Assembly: GCA_003327455.1 (NCBI GenBank)
Contig: QOQU01000002.1
Span: 419,963 to 483,962, forward strand
Length of the DNA: 64,000 bases
Origin: Anaerolineae bacterium
GTDB lineage: Bacteria; Chloroflexota; Anaerolineae; Anaerolineales; UBA4823
Direction of reading: 5' to 3'
The translations under genes were made by a program, and so were the position numbers. A model generated the notes under the pieces. It had not been told where the DNA came from and did no database searches. It was given only the letters and a program-made list of their open reading frames with translations. How positions within the stretch are numbered: the first letter of the stretch is position 1; each line of letters starts with the position of its first letter. Shown here piece after piece: positions 1-9,012 of the stretch.

Positions 1-159
1 GACCGCCATTAGAGACGTAAACGGTGGACAAATCACTTTTTCCACCCCTCCAACCTTGGACAGCCCCTGCACAAGATCAGGGACAAGCTGTCTTGCTTCC
101 GCGATTGTTTTATACATTTTCCAGTTACCCGCAACCAATGGGGTGCGTTTTACGGACAT
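1..159 (-). CDS. tpiA: Triosephosphate isomerase, N-terminal part
   Basis: Only the first 53 codons are inside the window; the gene runs off the left edge. The translation begins MSVKRTPLVAGNWKMYKT, where the NWKM segment carries the TIM N-terminal signature (Asn and Lys of the active site), and continues to a PPFTSL motif typical of the family. The enzyme interconverts dihydroxyacetone phosphate and glyceraldehyde 3-phosphate in the cytoplasm. The ATG at 159 has a GGAGGT ribosome site 4-5 bases upstream. It lies downstream of gap and pgk on the same strand, so the cluster covers consecutive glycolytic steps, though a terminator-like hairpin separates it from pgk. Confidence 0.93.
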   Translation of the reverse strand, partial: MSVKRTPLVAGNWKMYKTIAEARQLVPDLVQGLSKVGGVEKVICPPFTSLMAV

Positions 160-347
160 TGTGACCTCCAAAGTTCTTTAGAATCAGCAACCGAGAGCGT
201 TCTATCGTTGCCTTCAAGGGCTTCTCAGGCTCAGAACCGAATCCGATATCCTGCTCTTGCGAGGTTATGATAATCGATTTTAACCGATTTCCCGTTCGCC
301 GCTTTTAAATGCAAACTGCCTTGCTTCTGGCTTTATGTCAATGATCT

Positions 348-393
348 AAAAAAAAGGCGAAGGAAGGTTAAAGGCTATCACCTCCTTCGCCTT
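348..393 (-). terminator. Rho-independent terminator after pgk
   Basis: Read on the minus strand, a GGCGAAGGAGGT arm pairs with ACCTTCCTTCGCC (one mismatch or bulge) and is followed by about nine T residues. It starts roughly 14 bases after the pgk stop codon. This would end or attenuate the gap-pgk message before tpiA. Confidence 0.85.
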
Positions 394-406
394 CTCAGTG
401 TTGAAT

Positions 407-1582
407 TTACTTATCAAGTAAAGCTGCTACACCCGGTAATACCAACCCTTCGAGCATCTCCAGAGAAGCGCCACCGCCGGTTGAGATATGCGTGATCTGA
501 TCGGCAACGCCCGATTTTTTCACTGCCGAAACAGAGTCACCACCTCCAACGATGGTAGTTCCCTTGCATTCAGCCACGGCTTTAGCAATCTCAAACGTCC
601 CTGTGGCAAAGTTTGGAAACTCAAAAACACCCATCGGTCCGTTCCAGACAATCGTCCCAGCCGGCAAGATGACCTTACGAAAAGCCTCCACGGTTTCCGG
701 ACCAATATCCATAATTCGCCAGCCATCCGGAACAGGTCCCATGCTCATGGTCTTCTTCTGGGCAGTGTCTTCAAATTTATCGGCAATAACTACATCAACA
801 GGAAGGCGCAACTTGGTGCTACCCTCTGCCAATAACTCTTTTGCAACTTCCAGGGCTTCGTCTTCTACCAATGAATCCCCCACCGGGTAGCCTTGAGCCT
901 TGAAGAAAGTATTCGCCATTCCCCCACCAATCAACACCTGATCAGCTTTATTGAGCAAGTTGCGAATCACGCCAATCTTATCGCTGATCTTTGCCCCACC
1001 CAGGATTGCCACAAACGGCTTTTGGGGATTGGCGATGGCCTGCCCAAGGTATTGGATCTCTTTTTCCATCAAGAAGCCTGCTACGGCAGGCAAGTGTCGG
1101 GCAACCCCTTCTGTTGAGGCATGAGCACGGTGAGCAGAGCCAAATGCATCATTTACATAGACATCTGCCAAAGCAGCCAGTTGTTTTGCCATTTCGGGGT
1201 CGTTCTTGGTTTCACCCTTGTGAAAACGGGTATTTTCGAGCACCAAAATATCGCCCGGCTTGAGTTGGGCAGCAGCCTGCTCGGCAATTGGGCCGATGCA
1301 ATCCTCTGCAAAAGCTACTGGTTTTCCAATCAATTTAGAAAGATGTTCAGCGGTAGGTTTCATGGAGAATTGTGGATCAGGACCTTCTTTTGGACGACCT
1401 AAGTGAGAACAAAGAATAACTGCCGCTCCCTGATCCAATAGATACTGGATGGTGGGAAGAGCTGCCCGTATCCGGGTGTCATCCGACACAATGCCATCTT
1501 TAATTGGCACATTAAAATCCACCCGTACCAGGACTTTTTTCCCTTTGAGATCTATATCCCGGATGGTTTTCTTGTTAAACAT
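407..1582 (-). CDS. pgk: Phosphoglycerate kinase
   Basis: 391 aa, the normal bacterial length. It transfers the acyl phosphate of 1,3-bisphosphoglycerate to ADP in glycolysis. Visible hallmarks are the N-terminal RVDFNVP motif, the substrate-binding HLGRP segment, [11 protein letters not shown] in the middle, and the nucleotide-binding GGGDSVSAV near the C-terminus. The start ATG has an AGGAG site 7 bases upstream. It follows gap on the same strand with a 116-base gap that contains a terminator hairpin, so expression probably comes from partial read-through or its own promoter. Confidence 0.98.
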   Translation of the reverse strand: MFNKKTIRDIDLKGKKVLVRVDFNVPIKDGIVSDDTRIRAALPTIQYLLDQGAAVILCSHLGRPKEGPDPQFSMKPTAEHLSKLIGKPVAFAEDCIGPIAEQAAAQLKPGDILVLENTRFHKGETKNDPEMAKQLAALADVYVNDAFGSAHRAHASTEGVARHLPAVAGFLMEKEIQYLGQAIANPQKPFVAILGGAKISDKIGVIRNLLNKADQVLIGGGMANTFFKAQGYPVGDSLVEDEALEVAKELLAEGSTKLRLPVDVVIADKFEDTAQKKTMSMGPVPDGWRIMDIGPETVEAFRKVILPAGTIVWNGPMGVFEFPNFATGTFEIAKAVAECKGTTIVGGGDSVSAVKKSGVADQITHISTGGGASLEMLEGLVLPGVAALLDK

Positions 1583-1659
1583 AGCACACTCCTGACTCTA
1601 TGATTGTTGACCAACAATTGCGGAGGAAATCAAAGTCGACTCCTCCCAAAAAAGAGTAT

Positions 1660-1690
1660 CTCAAAAAGAGTCCCCTTTTCGGGGACTCTT
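1660..1690 (-). terminator. Terminator after gap
   Basis: A perfect 10-bp stem, AAGAGTCCCC / GGGGACTCTT, with a 5-base loop is followed on the minus strand by TTTTTGA. It starts 9 bases past the gap stop codon. Stem, loop and T-run are all directly visible. Confidence 0.88.
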
Positions 1691-1698
1691 CACTCAAC

Positions 1699-2757
1699 TT
1701 AGAGCGATTTTGCCATCAAAGCCGCCAGGTCCGCCGTGCGCACCGAATATCCCCATTCATTGTCGTACCAACTGACAACTTTGGCAAAATTGCTCTCTTC
1801 TTTACCTAAAACCATCGTGAAGGGCAAATCCACCGAAGAGCTGAACGCGCTGCCCTTAAAGTCAATGCTTACCAGGGGCTCATCAACCGCTTCGAGGATG
1901 CCTTTCAAAGGTGGCTTGGCTGCCGCATCGCGGTATACCTGACGCAATTCTTCGGTTGTTGTGGCTTTCTCCAACTCCACTGTCAGGTCAACAACTGAGA
2001 CAGTAGAGGTCGGAACACGCAGAGCATAGCCATCCACTTTACCAGCCAGGTCGGGAATAACCAGCTTCAATGCCCGCGCCGCCCCGGTTGTCGTTGGGAT
2101 GATGCTCATGGCCGCAGCCCGGGCACGGCGAAGATCGCTATGAGGTAAATCCAAAATTTTCTGATCGTTGGTATAGGCATGAATCGTGGTCATGAATCCT
2201 CGCACGACTTTGAAGTGATCATGAACAACCTTGATCGCCGGAGCAAGACAATTGGTCGTGCAGGAGGCGTTCGAAACTACATGATGATTAGCAGGATCGT
2301 ATTTATCTTCGTTCACGCCTAAAACGATTGTGATATCTTCACCTTCAGCCGGAGCCGTAATGATAACCTTCTTGGCACCACCGCTGGTGATATGATTTTC
2401 CGCTCCCTTTACCTGTTTCCCTTTTTTATTTACCCCATCTTTCTTGATGGTAAATAAGCCGGTTGACTCAATCACAATGTCTACCCCCAAATCACCCCAG
2501 GGGATGTTCGCCGGGTCTGTTTCTTTGAAGGCTTTCACTTTTTTACCATCGATCAACAGGCCATCCTCATCAACCTCAACCTTTCGGTTAAAACGACCGT
2601 AGTTCGAGTCGTACTTCAAGAGGTGGGCCATGGTTTTCAGATCACCAATATCGTTAAACGCTACAACCTCTAGCGTGTCACTATGGTAATCCAGGATCGC
2701 CTTCAGGACTTGTCGTCCGATCCGTCCAAATCCGTTGATCCCAACTTTGGTTGTCAT
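1699..2757 (-). CDS. gap: Glyceraldehyde-3-phosphate dehydrogenase, type I
   Basis: 352 aa. Oxidises and phosphorylates glyceraldehyde 3-phosphate to 1,3-bisphosphoglycerate with NAD(P). The N-terminal Rossmann motif [11 protein letters not shown] and the catalytic [12 protein letters not shown] (nucleophilic Cys) are both intact, as is the C-terminal WYDNEWGYS. The ATG has a GGAGG ribosome site about 6 bases upstream. It is the first gene of the gap-pgk-tpiA series. Slightly longer than the usual 330-340 aa because of a lysine-rich loop after residue 110, around the [10 protein letters not shown] segment. Confidence 0.98.
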   Translation of the reverse strand: MTTKVGINGFGRIGRQVLKAILDYHSDTLEVVAFNDIGDLKTMAHLLKYDSNYGRFNRKVEVDEDGLLIDGKKVKAFKETDPANIPWGDLGVDIVIESTGLFTIKKDGVNKKGKQVKGAENHITSGGAKKVIITAPAEGEDITIVLGVNEDKYDPANHHVVSNASCTTNCLAPAIKVVHDHFKVVRGFMTTIHAYTNDQKILDLPHSDLRRARAAAMSIIPTTTGAARALKLVIPDLAGKVDGYALRVPTSTVSVVDLTVELEKATTTEELRQVYRDAAAKPPLKGILEAVDEPLVSIDFKGSAFSSSVDLPFTMVLGKEESNFAKVVSWYDNEWGYSVRTADLAALMAKSL

Positions 2758-2877
2758 TTTAAACCTCCATGGTATAAGATAATCATTTTATGATTGCTTT
2801 ATCCAGCCTATTTTACTCGATTCTTTACCAAATGAGTATGTGCAATTCTTCACAATCTGATCTGCCTGATGACATTT

Positions 2878-4203
2878 TTAGCTGCGCATTCGTTGATAGA
2901 TTGCCAGCAAACTTTTAGCCAGTAAATCCGAATGGTGACGGGCAAGATGAGCCTCATCGTATAACTGTTGCTGGATAATCAGATAATTCAACTTTTGAAC
3001 GCCTTGCACGGTCACCCACTCGATATTTTCCCCGAAGGCATCCTGGGGTGGCAGGTTTGCTAAGACCACTTGAAAAAGATCTTTGCCCACATGATCTTCG
3101 ATCGCGCGCACATGATCCTCACAGGTATAATGGTCGGTTTCGCCTGGTTGAGCAGCGATATTGCAAACATACACCTTTAAAGCTTTGCTGCTACGAATCG
3201 CCTGGCTGATCTCCGGCACAAGCAAGTTTGGCAAAATACTGGTATACAAACTTCCCGGACCGATCACAATCAGATCTGCCCCAAGGATTGCCTTGATAGC
3301 TTCCGGGTATGCCGCTGGCGAACTGGGCTGAAGGTATACTCGTTTTACTCGCCAACTCAAACGAGGAATTTCGCTCTCTCCTTCAACTCGCACTCCTCCT
3401 GTCACCATGGGGAGATGAACATCTGCGATAAGATCAACTTGCTGCAGGGTAGAAGGCAAAACTCGCCCTCGTACAGCCAATACCCGTCCCGATTCGGCTA
3501 CAGCCTCTTCAAAACTGCCGGTGATCTCTGCCAGAGCTGTAATCAAGAGATTGCCCAGTGAGTGCCCGTTTAAGCCGCTCTGCCCATCCGGAAAGCGATA
3601 TTGAAAAAGATGGGTTAATAGAGCTTCATCATTGGACAAGGCTGCCAAACAATTTCGCAGATCACCCGGCGGCAGTATCCCCATCTCTTTGCGCAACTTT
3701 CCGGAGGAGCCTCCCGAATCCGCAACGGTCACGATTGCTGTCAAATTATAAGTATATTCCTTTAAGCCTCTTAGTAAGGTTGCCAACCCATGTCCCCCTC
3801 CAATCGCAACAATTTTAATTCCCCGCTCCCGCCTTCGATGAATGGTAAGTTCATCGAAAACCTTCTTTCCTGGCTTTAGGAACGGCCCCATCAAAGAACG
3901 GTTAATACCGTAAATACCACCAAAGACCATACCCAATCCCAAGAAAATGAAGATGATTGCGCGAATTGGGCGAGATAAAAAACGCAGAGAAGCTGCAGAT
4001 AACAAGGGCAACCACCATGTCTCAGGTGCCGTCCGGTAAATATGCAAGATCACGATCCCCAGGCCGATTCCGATGAGGGTTGTTCCCATAAGGGTGAGTA
4101 ATAACCATCGTTTAACACCGATGCCAGGTGAAAGCCAACGAAAAACCTGGAAAAGTTCTGCGCGGAGGTTTCGGATAGCAGAGAGCACTTTTAAAGACCT
4201 CAT
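2878..4203 (-). CDS. YvcK/CofD-like protein with N-terminal membrane anchor
   Basis: About 441 aa. The C-terminal two thirds match the YvcK (gluconeogenesis factor, UDP-GlcNAc binding) family within the CofD-like fold: AIGGGHGLATLLRGLK, the TVADSGGSSGKLR phosphate/nucleotide motif and LPPGDLRNCL. YvcK links central metabolism with cell-wall synthesis in Firmicutes. About 130 residues precede this domain and contain two or three hydrophobic segments, so the protein is probably membrane-anchored, unlike Bacillus YvcK (about 320 aa). An upstream in-frame ATG at 4266 would add 21 residues, but a TGCTATGAT extended -10 box lies only 9 bases before the ATG at 4203, which favours the shorter form. 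Divergent from recJ. Confidence 0.88.
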   Translation of the reverse strand: MRSLKVLSAIRNLRAELFQVFRWLSPGIGVKRWLLLTLMGTTLIGIGLGIVILHIYRTAPETWWLPLLSAASLRFLSRPIRAIIFIFLGLGMVFGGIYGINRSLMGPFLKPGKKVFDELTIHRRRERGIKIVAIGGGHGLATLLRGLKEYTYNLTAIVTVADSGGSSGKLRKEMGILPPGDLRNCLAALSNDEALLTHLFQYRFPDGQSGLNGHSLGNLLITALAEITGSFEEAVAESGRVLAVRGRVLPSTLQQVDLIADVHLPMVTGGVRVEGESEIPRLSWRVKRVYLQPSSPAAYPEAIKAILGADLIVIGPGSLYTSILPNLLVPEISQAIRSSKALKVYVCNIAAQPGETDHYTCEDHVRAIEDHVGKDLFQVVLANLPPQDAFGENIEWVTVQGVQKLNYLIIQQQLYDEAHLARHHSDLLAKSLLAIYQRMRS

Positions 4204-4212
4204 ACCTGCCTC

Positions 4213-4221
4213 ATCATAGCA
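4213..4221 (-). promoter_or_regulatory. Extended -10 box before yvcK-like gene
   Basis: TGCTATGAT on the minus strand, 9 bases before the ATG at 4203. It lies inside the longer reading frame that starts at 4266, so it argues against that start. No convincing -35 element. Confidence 0.45.
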
Positions 4222-4290
4222 GCCTTTTGTTTCATCGTCAACTTTTCCTAAGAATCTATTAAGCATTCATTACGAAACCCCTTCAGACTA

Positions 4291-4299
4291 TGCTATACT
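4291..4299 (+). promoter_or_regulatory. Extended -10 box before recJ
   Basis: TGCTATACT, an extended -10 motif, overlaps the first possible ATG (4290) and sits 11 bases before ATG 4311. Transcription would start near 4305-4307, so the message would have a leader of only a few bases. This rules against 4290 as the start codon. Confidence 0.55.
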
Positions 4300-4310
4300 T
4301 TTCGGAAGTC

Positions 4311-6050
4311 ATGATGAACAAAACGCGTTTCGGTTTTCTCGATTATCAATGGGAAATACTATCTCACTTACACCCGATAACTTCATCTGTGGAGAAAACC
4401 TTACAAGATTACCCTCCAATTCTTCGACAACTGCTCTTCAATCGTGGCATTTATACCTCAGAGGCAGCCGAAGATTTTCTTAATCCTTCAATGGACAAAG
4501 CCTATGATCCATGGCGAATGAAAGGCATGGCAATCGCCGTCGAGCGCATTCGCTTTGCGATCCAGCATAAAGAAAAAATCGCTATCTACGGTGATTATGA
4601 CGTTGATGGGGTTAGTGGTACAGCTCTCCTTTTCGATTTTCTAAAAAACCTTGGTTGCGATGTTCGTCCATACATCCCAAACCGATTTGATGAAGGTTAC
4701 GGTGTTCGCCGAGAGGGATTACAAACGCTTCGGGATGAGGGAGTAAAACTGGTCATCACCGTAGATTGTGGGGCGCGGGCTAACGATGAAGCAGATTATG
4801 CCCGCACTATCGGTTTAGATTTAATTATTACCGATCACCATCAACCTCATGCTCAAATTCCCAATGCTATCTCGATGCTAAACCCTAAACAAAACGGAGA
4901 AGCGTATCCTTATCCAGAATTGAGCGGGGTTGGGATCACCTATAAGCTTATCCAGGCTCTGGAACAGACTCTCAAACCATCCGAACCCTTCTCAAATCTT
5001 TACTTAGATCTGGTTGCCCTGGGCACCATTGCAGACATCGCCCCCTTAACCGGCGAAAATCGAATATTGGTTGCCAACGGATTAACCCAACTTCGGCAAA
5101 CCCAGCGTATCGGACTAAAAGCCCTTATTGATATCTGTGGACTTCAAGCTCAAGATCTCACCGCTTACCATGTTGGCTATGTACTGGCGCCGCGTCTAAA
5201 TGCAGCGGGAAGGCTCGAATCGGCTTACGCCGCCTTTGAATTATTAACTACAAACAGTAAACAACAGGCGCTGAAACTCGCCCAAGAGCTGGATAACCAA
5301 AATCGCAAACGTCAGGAGATCACGCTCCAACACGACGTGCAAGCCATTGAACAAGTCATGGCATCTTTAGAATCAACCCCTCTTCTCGTTGCCTACGACC
5401 CCGGCTTTAACTCTGGTGTAATTGGTCTGGTCGCCGCTCACCTGGTAGAATCTCTTTATCGCCCCGCAATTGTCGCCACCGAGTTTAATGGCTTAATCCG
5501 TGGCTCCTGCCGCAGTATTCCAGAATTCCACATTACCAAAGCTCTGGACGAATGTCGAGATTTGATGGAGTACCATGGAGGTCATGCTGCAGCAGCCGGC
5601 TTTACGATCCGTTCAGAACGATTTGGAGACCTGGTCGCTCGCCTGCAGGCGATTGCGAACCGTGAACTTGCGCATCAATCCCTGAGGCCAAAATTGCGAG
5701 CCGACCTGGAGATCGACCTGATTCAATTTGAAAATCATTTACAAGAGTATCCAATCATACAAGTTCTGGACCGCTTCCAACCCACCGGTTACGGAAATCC
5801 CTCTCCATCTTTTGTTTCTTTTGGCATAGAACCGAAAAACATCAAAACGATCGGCAAAGATCAAAGCCACTTGCGTTTTGATGTGGGAAAAGGCTGGAAA
5901 TGTATTGCCTTCCGACAGGGGGATCTTGCTGAAAGTATACGCCGCAGCAGAATTGATATCCTATATCACATTGAAAAAAATGCCTTTAACGGAAACGTTT
6001 ATCTTCAACTCAATGTTCGAGATATCAAACTCCCACGAAGTCTCCCTTAA
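4311..6050 (+). CDS. recJ: Single-stranded-DNA-specific exonuclease RecJ
   Basis: About 579 aa. 5'-3' exonuclease acting in recombination and mismatch repair. The DHH-family motifs are intact: YGDYDVDGVSG (motif I), TVDCG, TDHHQP (motif III, the DHH), and the DHHA1 segment GVIGLVAAHL with GGHAAAAGFT. The C-terminal OB-like domain follows (about residues 450-575). The reading frame opens at 4290, but that ATG overlaps a -10 promoter box; ATG 4311 or 4314 is the likely start. There is no clear ribosome site, consistent with a very short leader. Converges with the glycosyltransferase 6 bases downstream. Confidence 0.96.
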   Translation: MMNKTRFGFLDYQWEILSHLHPITSSVEKTLQDYPPILRQLLFNRGIYTSEAAEDFLNPSMDKAYDPWRMKGMAIAVERIRFAIQHKEKIAIYGDYDVDGVSGTALLFDFLKNLGCDVRPYIPNRFDEGYGVRREGLQTLRDEGVKLVITVDCGARANDEADYARTIGLDLIITDHHQPHAQIPNAISMLNPKQNGEAYPYPELSGVGITYKLIQALEQTLKPSEPFSNLYLDLVALGTIADIAPLTGENRILVANGLTQLRQTQRIGLKALIDICGLQAQDLTAYHVGYVLAPRLNAAGRLESAYAAFELLTTNSKQQALKLAQELDNQNRKRQEITLQHDVQAIEQVMASLESTPLLVAYDPGFNSGVIGLVAAHLVESLYRPAIVATEFNGLIRGSCRSIPEFHITKALDECRDLMEYHGGHAAAAGFTIRSERFGDLVARLQAIANRELAHQSLRPKLRADLEIDLIQFENHLQEYPIIQVLDRFQPTGYGNPSPSFVSFGIEPKNIKTIGKDQSHLRFDVGKGWKCIAFRQGDLAESIRRSRIDILYHIEKNAFNGNVYLQLNVRDIKLPRSLP

Positions 6051-6056
6051 CCATTC

Positions 6057-6740
6057 TTAATCAACAAATCGATATTTCAACAAAGCCCACATCGCTTCAA
6101 AGGCATCTTTCATTCGAATCTTTTTTCCCTCGGAATAGTCTCGAGGATAAAAAGCGATTGGCACCTCAAATATTCGCACCTTCCTCTTCAAGATCTTTGC
6201 AGTAAATTCAGGTTCAAAATCAAACCGATTTGCACGCAATCGAATCCCTTCAATAACCTCACGTCGAAATACCTTATAACCGGTCTCCATATCGGTTAGG
6301 ATATTATTGTATAAAATGTTCGTCACCAGGGTCAGGATCTTATTGGCAACCATATTCCAAAACAAAATCGGGCGGCGCGGGGCACCAAGAAATCGGGAGC
6401 CATAAACAACATCAGCCACCCCTTCCTGGATAGGTTTCAACAGGTTCGGATATTCACGCGGGTCATACTCCAAATCTGCATCCTGAATCAGAATGACATC
6501 CCCGCACGCTACTTGTAATCCCGTTCGAATGGCTGCCCCTTTGCCCTGGTTCCTCTCGTGTAAAATTACCCGGAAAGGTTCCTGATGAGCATATTTAGCT
6601 AAGATTTCGCGCGTGCCATCTGTAGAGCCATCATCTACAATGACAATCTCATGGGCAAGTTGCATTTTCTCCACCCGATTCAGGATTTCTTCAACAGTAT
6701 TCCTTTCATTGTAAACCGGAACAATAATTGATAGTTTCAT
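6057..6740 (-). CDS. Family 2 glycosyltransferase (dolichyl-phosphate mannosyltransferase type)
   Basis: 227 aa from the chosen start, MKLSIIVPVYNERNTVEEIL. GT-A fold enzyme: IVPVYNE opening, VDDGSTDGT nucleotide-sugar site, the QDADLEYDPREY DXD-like motif, and METGYKVFRREV near the C-terminal part. Proteins of this type transfer a sugar from a nucleotide donor to a polyprenyl phosphate carrier at the inner membrane face. No transmembrane segment is visible. The frame stays open 16 codons further upstream (to 6791), but a TATAAT lies 7 bases before the ATG at 6740, so that ATG is probably a leaderless start. Acceptor unknown. Confidence 0.92.
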   Translation of the reverse strand: MKLSIIVPVYNERNTVEEILNRVEKMQLAHEIVIVDDGSTDGTREILAKYAHQEPFRVILHERNQGKGAAIRTGLQVACGDVILIQDADLEYDPREYPNLLKPIQEGVADVVYGSRFLGAPRRPILFWNMVANKILTLVTNILYNNILTDMETGYKVFRREVIEGIRLRANRFDFEPEFTAKILKRKVRIFEVPIAFYPRDYSEGKKIRMKDAFEAMWALLKYRFVD

Positions 6741-6747
6741 GCGCCCG

Positions 6748-6753
6748 ATTATA
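6748..6753 (-). promoter_or_regulatory. -10 box for leaderless glycosyltransferase gene
   Basis: TATAAT on the minus strand with exactly 7 bases to the ATG at 6740. Transcription would begin at or next to the A of the start codon. No ribosome binding site is present. Confidence 0.6.
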
Positions 6754-6807
6754 CTCGCATCTGAAGGAAAAACCTGGCTAAACAAACTCATCAGGGAAGA
6801 TTGACCA

Positions 6808-6816
6808 TGCTATAAT
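6808..6816 (+). promoter_or_regulatory. Extended -10 promoter of the AAA ATPase gene
   Basis: TGCTATAAT, a perfect extended -10 motif, 27 bases before the ATG at 6844. Unlike its neighbours this gene has a leader with an AAAAAGGAG ribosome site. Confidence 0.6.
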
Positions 6817-6843
6817 GAAATAGAGAGAAAAAGGAGTATTCGT

Positions 6844-8190
6844 ATGACACTTTTACGATCGAAAACCGAGGTCAGTGCGAATTCACCCCAACCTGCACCC
6901 GCTTTTGTTCCCCCTCCGATTACCAATATCGAGGATACTGGATTATCTGCCTTATGGCTTCAGGACCTGGTTTTAAAACTCCTTTATTTCCAGGGTTACT
7001 TAAGCGGATTTAAAATCGCCGAGGAGATTGCTCTGCCATTCAGCGGCATTGTTGACCAGATCATGGAGGCCTTAAAGAGAGAAAAATTTGTCGAGGTAAA
7101 GTCCTCTCAGCAAATGGGCTTGGGAGAAGGATCGTACGTGTATGGAATAACCGGTCTGGGAATTACCCGTGCTCGTGAGGCGCTAGAGCGTAGCCAATAT
7201 GCCGGACCGGCGCCGGTGCCGATTAAGATTTACAATATGGCAATTTTACGCCAAAGCCGTGCAAAATCCTATTTCAACGCCCGTTTACTCCATCAAGCCC
7301 TTTCAGCATTGGTTATAAATGAACGCACCTATCAACGAATCGGCCCGGCGGTCAATTCGGGTACGTCAGTATTTCTCTACGGGCCACCTGGCAATGGTAA
7401 AACAAGCATCGCTCGCAGCATCGGAAATATGGTCCTGCAAGATGCCATGTATATCCCCTATGCGGTTTACATTGACGGCCAGGTGGTTAAGTTATTCGAC
7501 AATGTAAATCATCAACTGGCCAGGGAAGAAGACACAACTGCGGTTGGGACCGGGACGCTCAAATCAGCCGGCCGGCGCGATCCGCGCTGGGTTAAAATTC
7601 GACGCCCCTTTATTGTCACTGGTGGCGAGTTAAATATGGAAAGCCTTGACCTCGTATTCGACGATACGAACAAGTACTATGAGGCACCGTTTCAGATGAA
7701 AGCAAATGGGGGGATATTACTCATCGATGACTTTGGACGACAGCAAATTCGCCCCCGGGATTTACTGAATCGCTGGATCGTCCCCTTAGAAAATCGGATT
7801 GACTACCTGACCTTGAAAACTGGACGGAAAGTCGAAATTCCCTTTGATGTTTTAGTGATTTTCTCCACCAACCTGCCCCCTCGCGATCTGGTTGACGAAG
7901 CTTTCTTGAGAAGATTACGGCATAAAATCGAAATCGGCGATCCCTCATACGATGAATTCCGCGAAATTTTCAAGCGCATCGCTTCGATAAAGGGAGTTAT
8001 TTACAGTGATCAAGGCCTGGCTTATCTCCTACAAGAATGGTATATCAAGCGTGGTCGCAAGCTCCGCGCTTCTCACCCCCGTGATCTCTGTGATCAGATT
8101 CTGGATATCTCCCGTTATTTAGGTGTTGAGCCGGTGATGTCCAAAGAATTGATCGATCGGGCTGCCGAATCGTATTTTGTAGATATTTAA
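6844..8190 (+). CDS. AAA-family ATPase
   Basis: 448 aa. An N-terminal region of about 170 residues that looks winged-helix-like (residues 30-120) precedes a P-loop ATPase domain. Visible motifs: Walker A GPPGNGKTS (about residue 180), Walker B GGILLIDDFGR (about residue 295), sensor-1 FSTNLPP, and FLRRLRHKIEIG with candidate arginine fingers. The cellular role is not evident. Ribosome site AAAGGAG upstream of ATG. No operon partner: the next gene is 37 bases downstream and appears unrelated. Possible roles include DNA metabolism or pilus-type assembly, but nothing here decides. Confidence 0.85.
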   Translation: MTLLRSKTEVSANSPQPAPAFVPPPITNIEDTGLSALWLQDLVLKLLYFQGYLSGFKIAEEIALPFSGIVDQIMEALKREKFVEVKSSQQMGLGEGSYVYGITGLGITRAREALERSQYAGPAPVPIKIYNMAILRQSRAKSYFNARLLHQALSALVINERTYQRIGPAVNSGTSVFLYGPPGNGKTSIARSIGNMVLQDAMYIPYAVYIDGQVVKLFDNVNHQLAREEDTTAVGTGTLKSAGRRDPRWVKIRRPFIVTGGELNMESLDLVFDDTNKYYEAPFQMKANGGILLIDDFGRQQIRPRDLLNRWIVPLENRIDYLTLKTGRKVEIPFDVLVIFSTNLPPRDLVDEAFLRRLRHKIEIGDPSYDEFREIFKRIASIKGVIYSDQGLAYLLQEWYIKRGRKLRASHPRDLCDQILDISRYLGVEPVMSKELIDRAAESYFVDI

Positions 8191-8226
8191 TTCAAAGAAT
8201 CCTTTATTGACTGCCTTATCTTACCA

Positions 8227-9012
8227 ATGAAGCGAAATAGACTTTTTGAACTCCAACCTCCGATTATCTTTGCCCATCGGGGATCGAGCGCTTATGCCCC
8301 TGAAAATACCCTGGCTGCCTTTGACCTCGCCATCAAACAAAATGTTACGGCGATTGAACTCGATGCGACACTAACCGCAGACCAGGAAGTAGTTGTCTTT
8401 CATGACTCGAATACGGAACGAATTACAGGCTACAAAGGAAAGATCAATCAATTGAATTTAGCAGAGGTTAAGAAATTAGATGCGGGTAGTTTCTTTGATG
8501 CCTCTTTCCAGGGCGAACAAATCCCCACCCTGGAAGAAGTATTCGATCTGGTTGGAGATCGCGTCGTCATCAACATCGAGCTAAAAAATTATGCAAACCC
8601 TTTTGACGCTCTTCCTCGTCGGGTTGCGGACTTAATCAAAAAATGGAATCTGCATGAAAACATTTTCTTCTCCTCTTTTAACCCGATTGCTCTCTGGAAA
8701 ATTAAAAACCTCCTGCCCGAAGTGCCAATTGCTCTCCTTGCTTTAGATGGAAAACAAGGCTGGCTTGCCCGCTCCCGTTTTGGCGAAATTCTCGCTTATC
8801 AGGCAATCCATCCTTATTATGTCGATGTCTCCCCTCAATTTTTATCTACTCACCATCAGAAGGGCCATCTGGTGAACGTCTATACCGTAAATGATCCAGC
8901 AGCGATGCGTGCCTTGTTCGATATGGGTGTCGATGGTATTTTTACCGATGATCCGCTCCTCGCCCAAGAGCAGCTAAAGACATTCAAGCAGATTACTGAG
9001 AAGGGCTCATGA
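8227..9012 (+). CDS. Glycerophosphodiester phosphodiesterase
   Basis: 261 aa. Hydrolyses glycerophosphodiesters to sn-glycerol 3-phosphate and an alcohol. Family motifs are intact: FAHRGSSAYAPENTLAAF at the N-terminus (catalytic His-Arg and Glu), IELDATLTADQEVVVFHD (metal ligands and second catalytic His), and INIELK. No signal peptide, so cytoplasmic, UgpQ-like. Stop overlaps the start of the next gene (ATGA), so it probably heads a translationally coupled run through 13.6 kb. Confidence 0.93.
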   Translation: MKRNRLFELQPPIIFAHRGSSAYAPENTLAAFDLAIKQNVTAIELDATLTADQEVVVFHDSNTERITGYKGKINQLNLAEVKKLDAGSFFDASFQGEQIPTLEEVFDLVGDRVVINIELKNYANPFDALPRRVADLIKKWNLHENIFFSSFNPIALWKIKNLLPEVPIALLALDGKQGWLARSRFGEILAYQAIHPYYVDVSPQFLSTHHQKGHLVNVYTVNDPAAMRALFDMGVDGIFTDDPLLAQEQLKTFKQITEKGS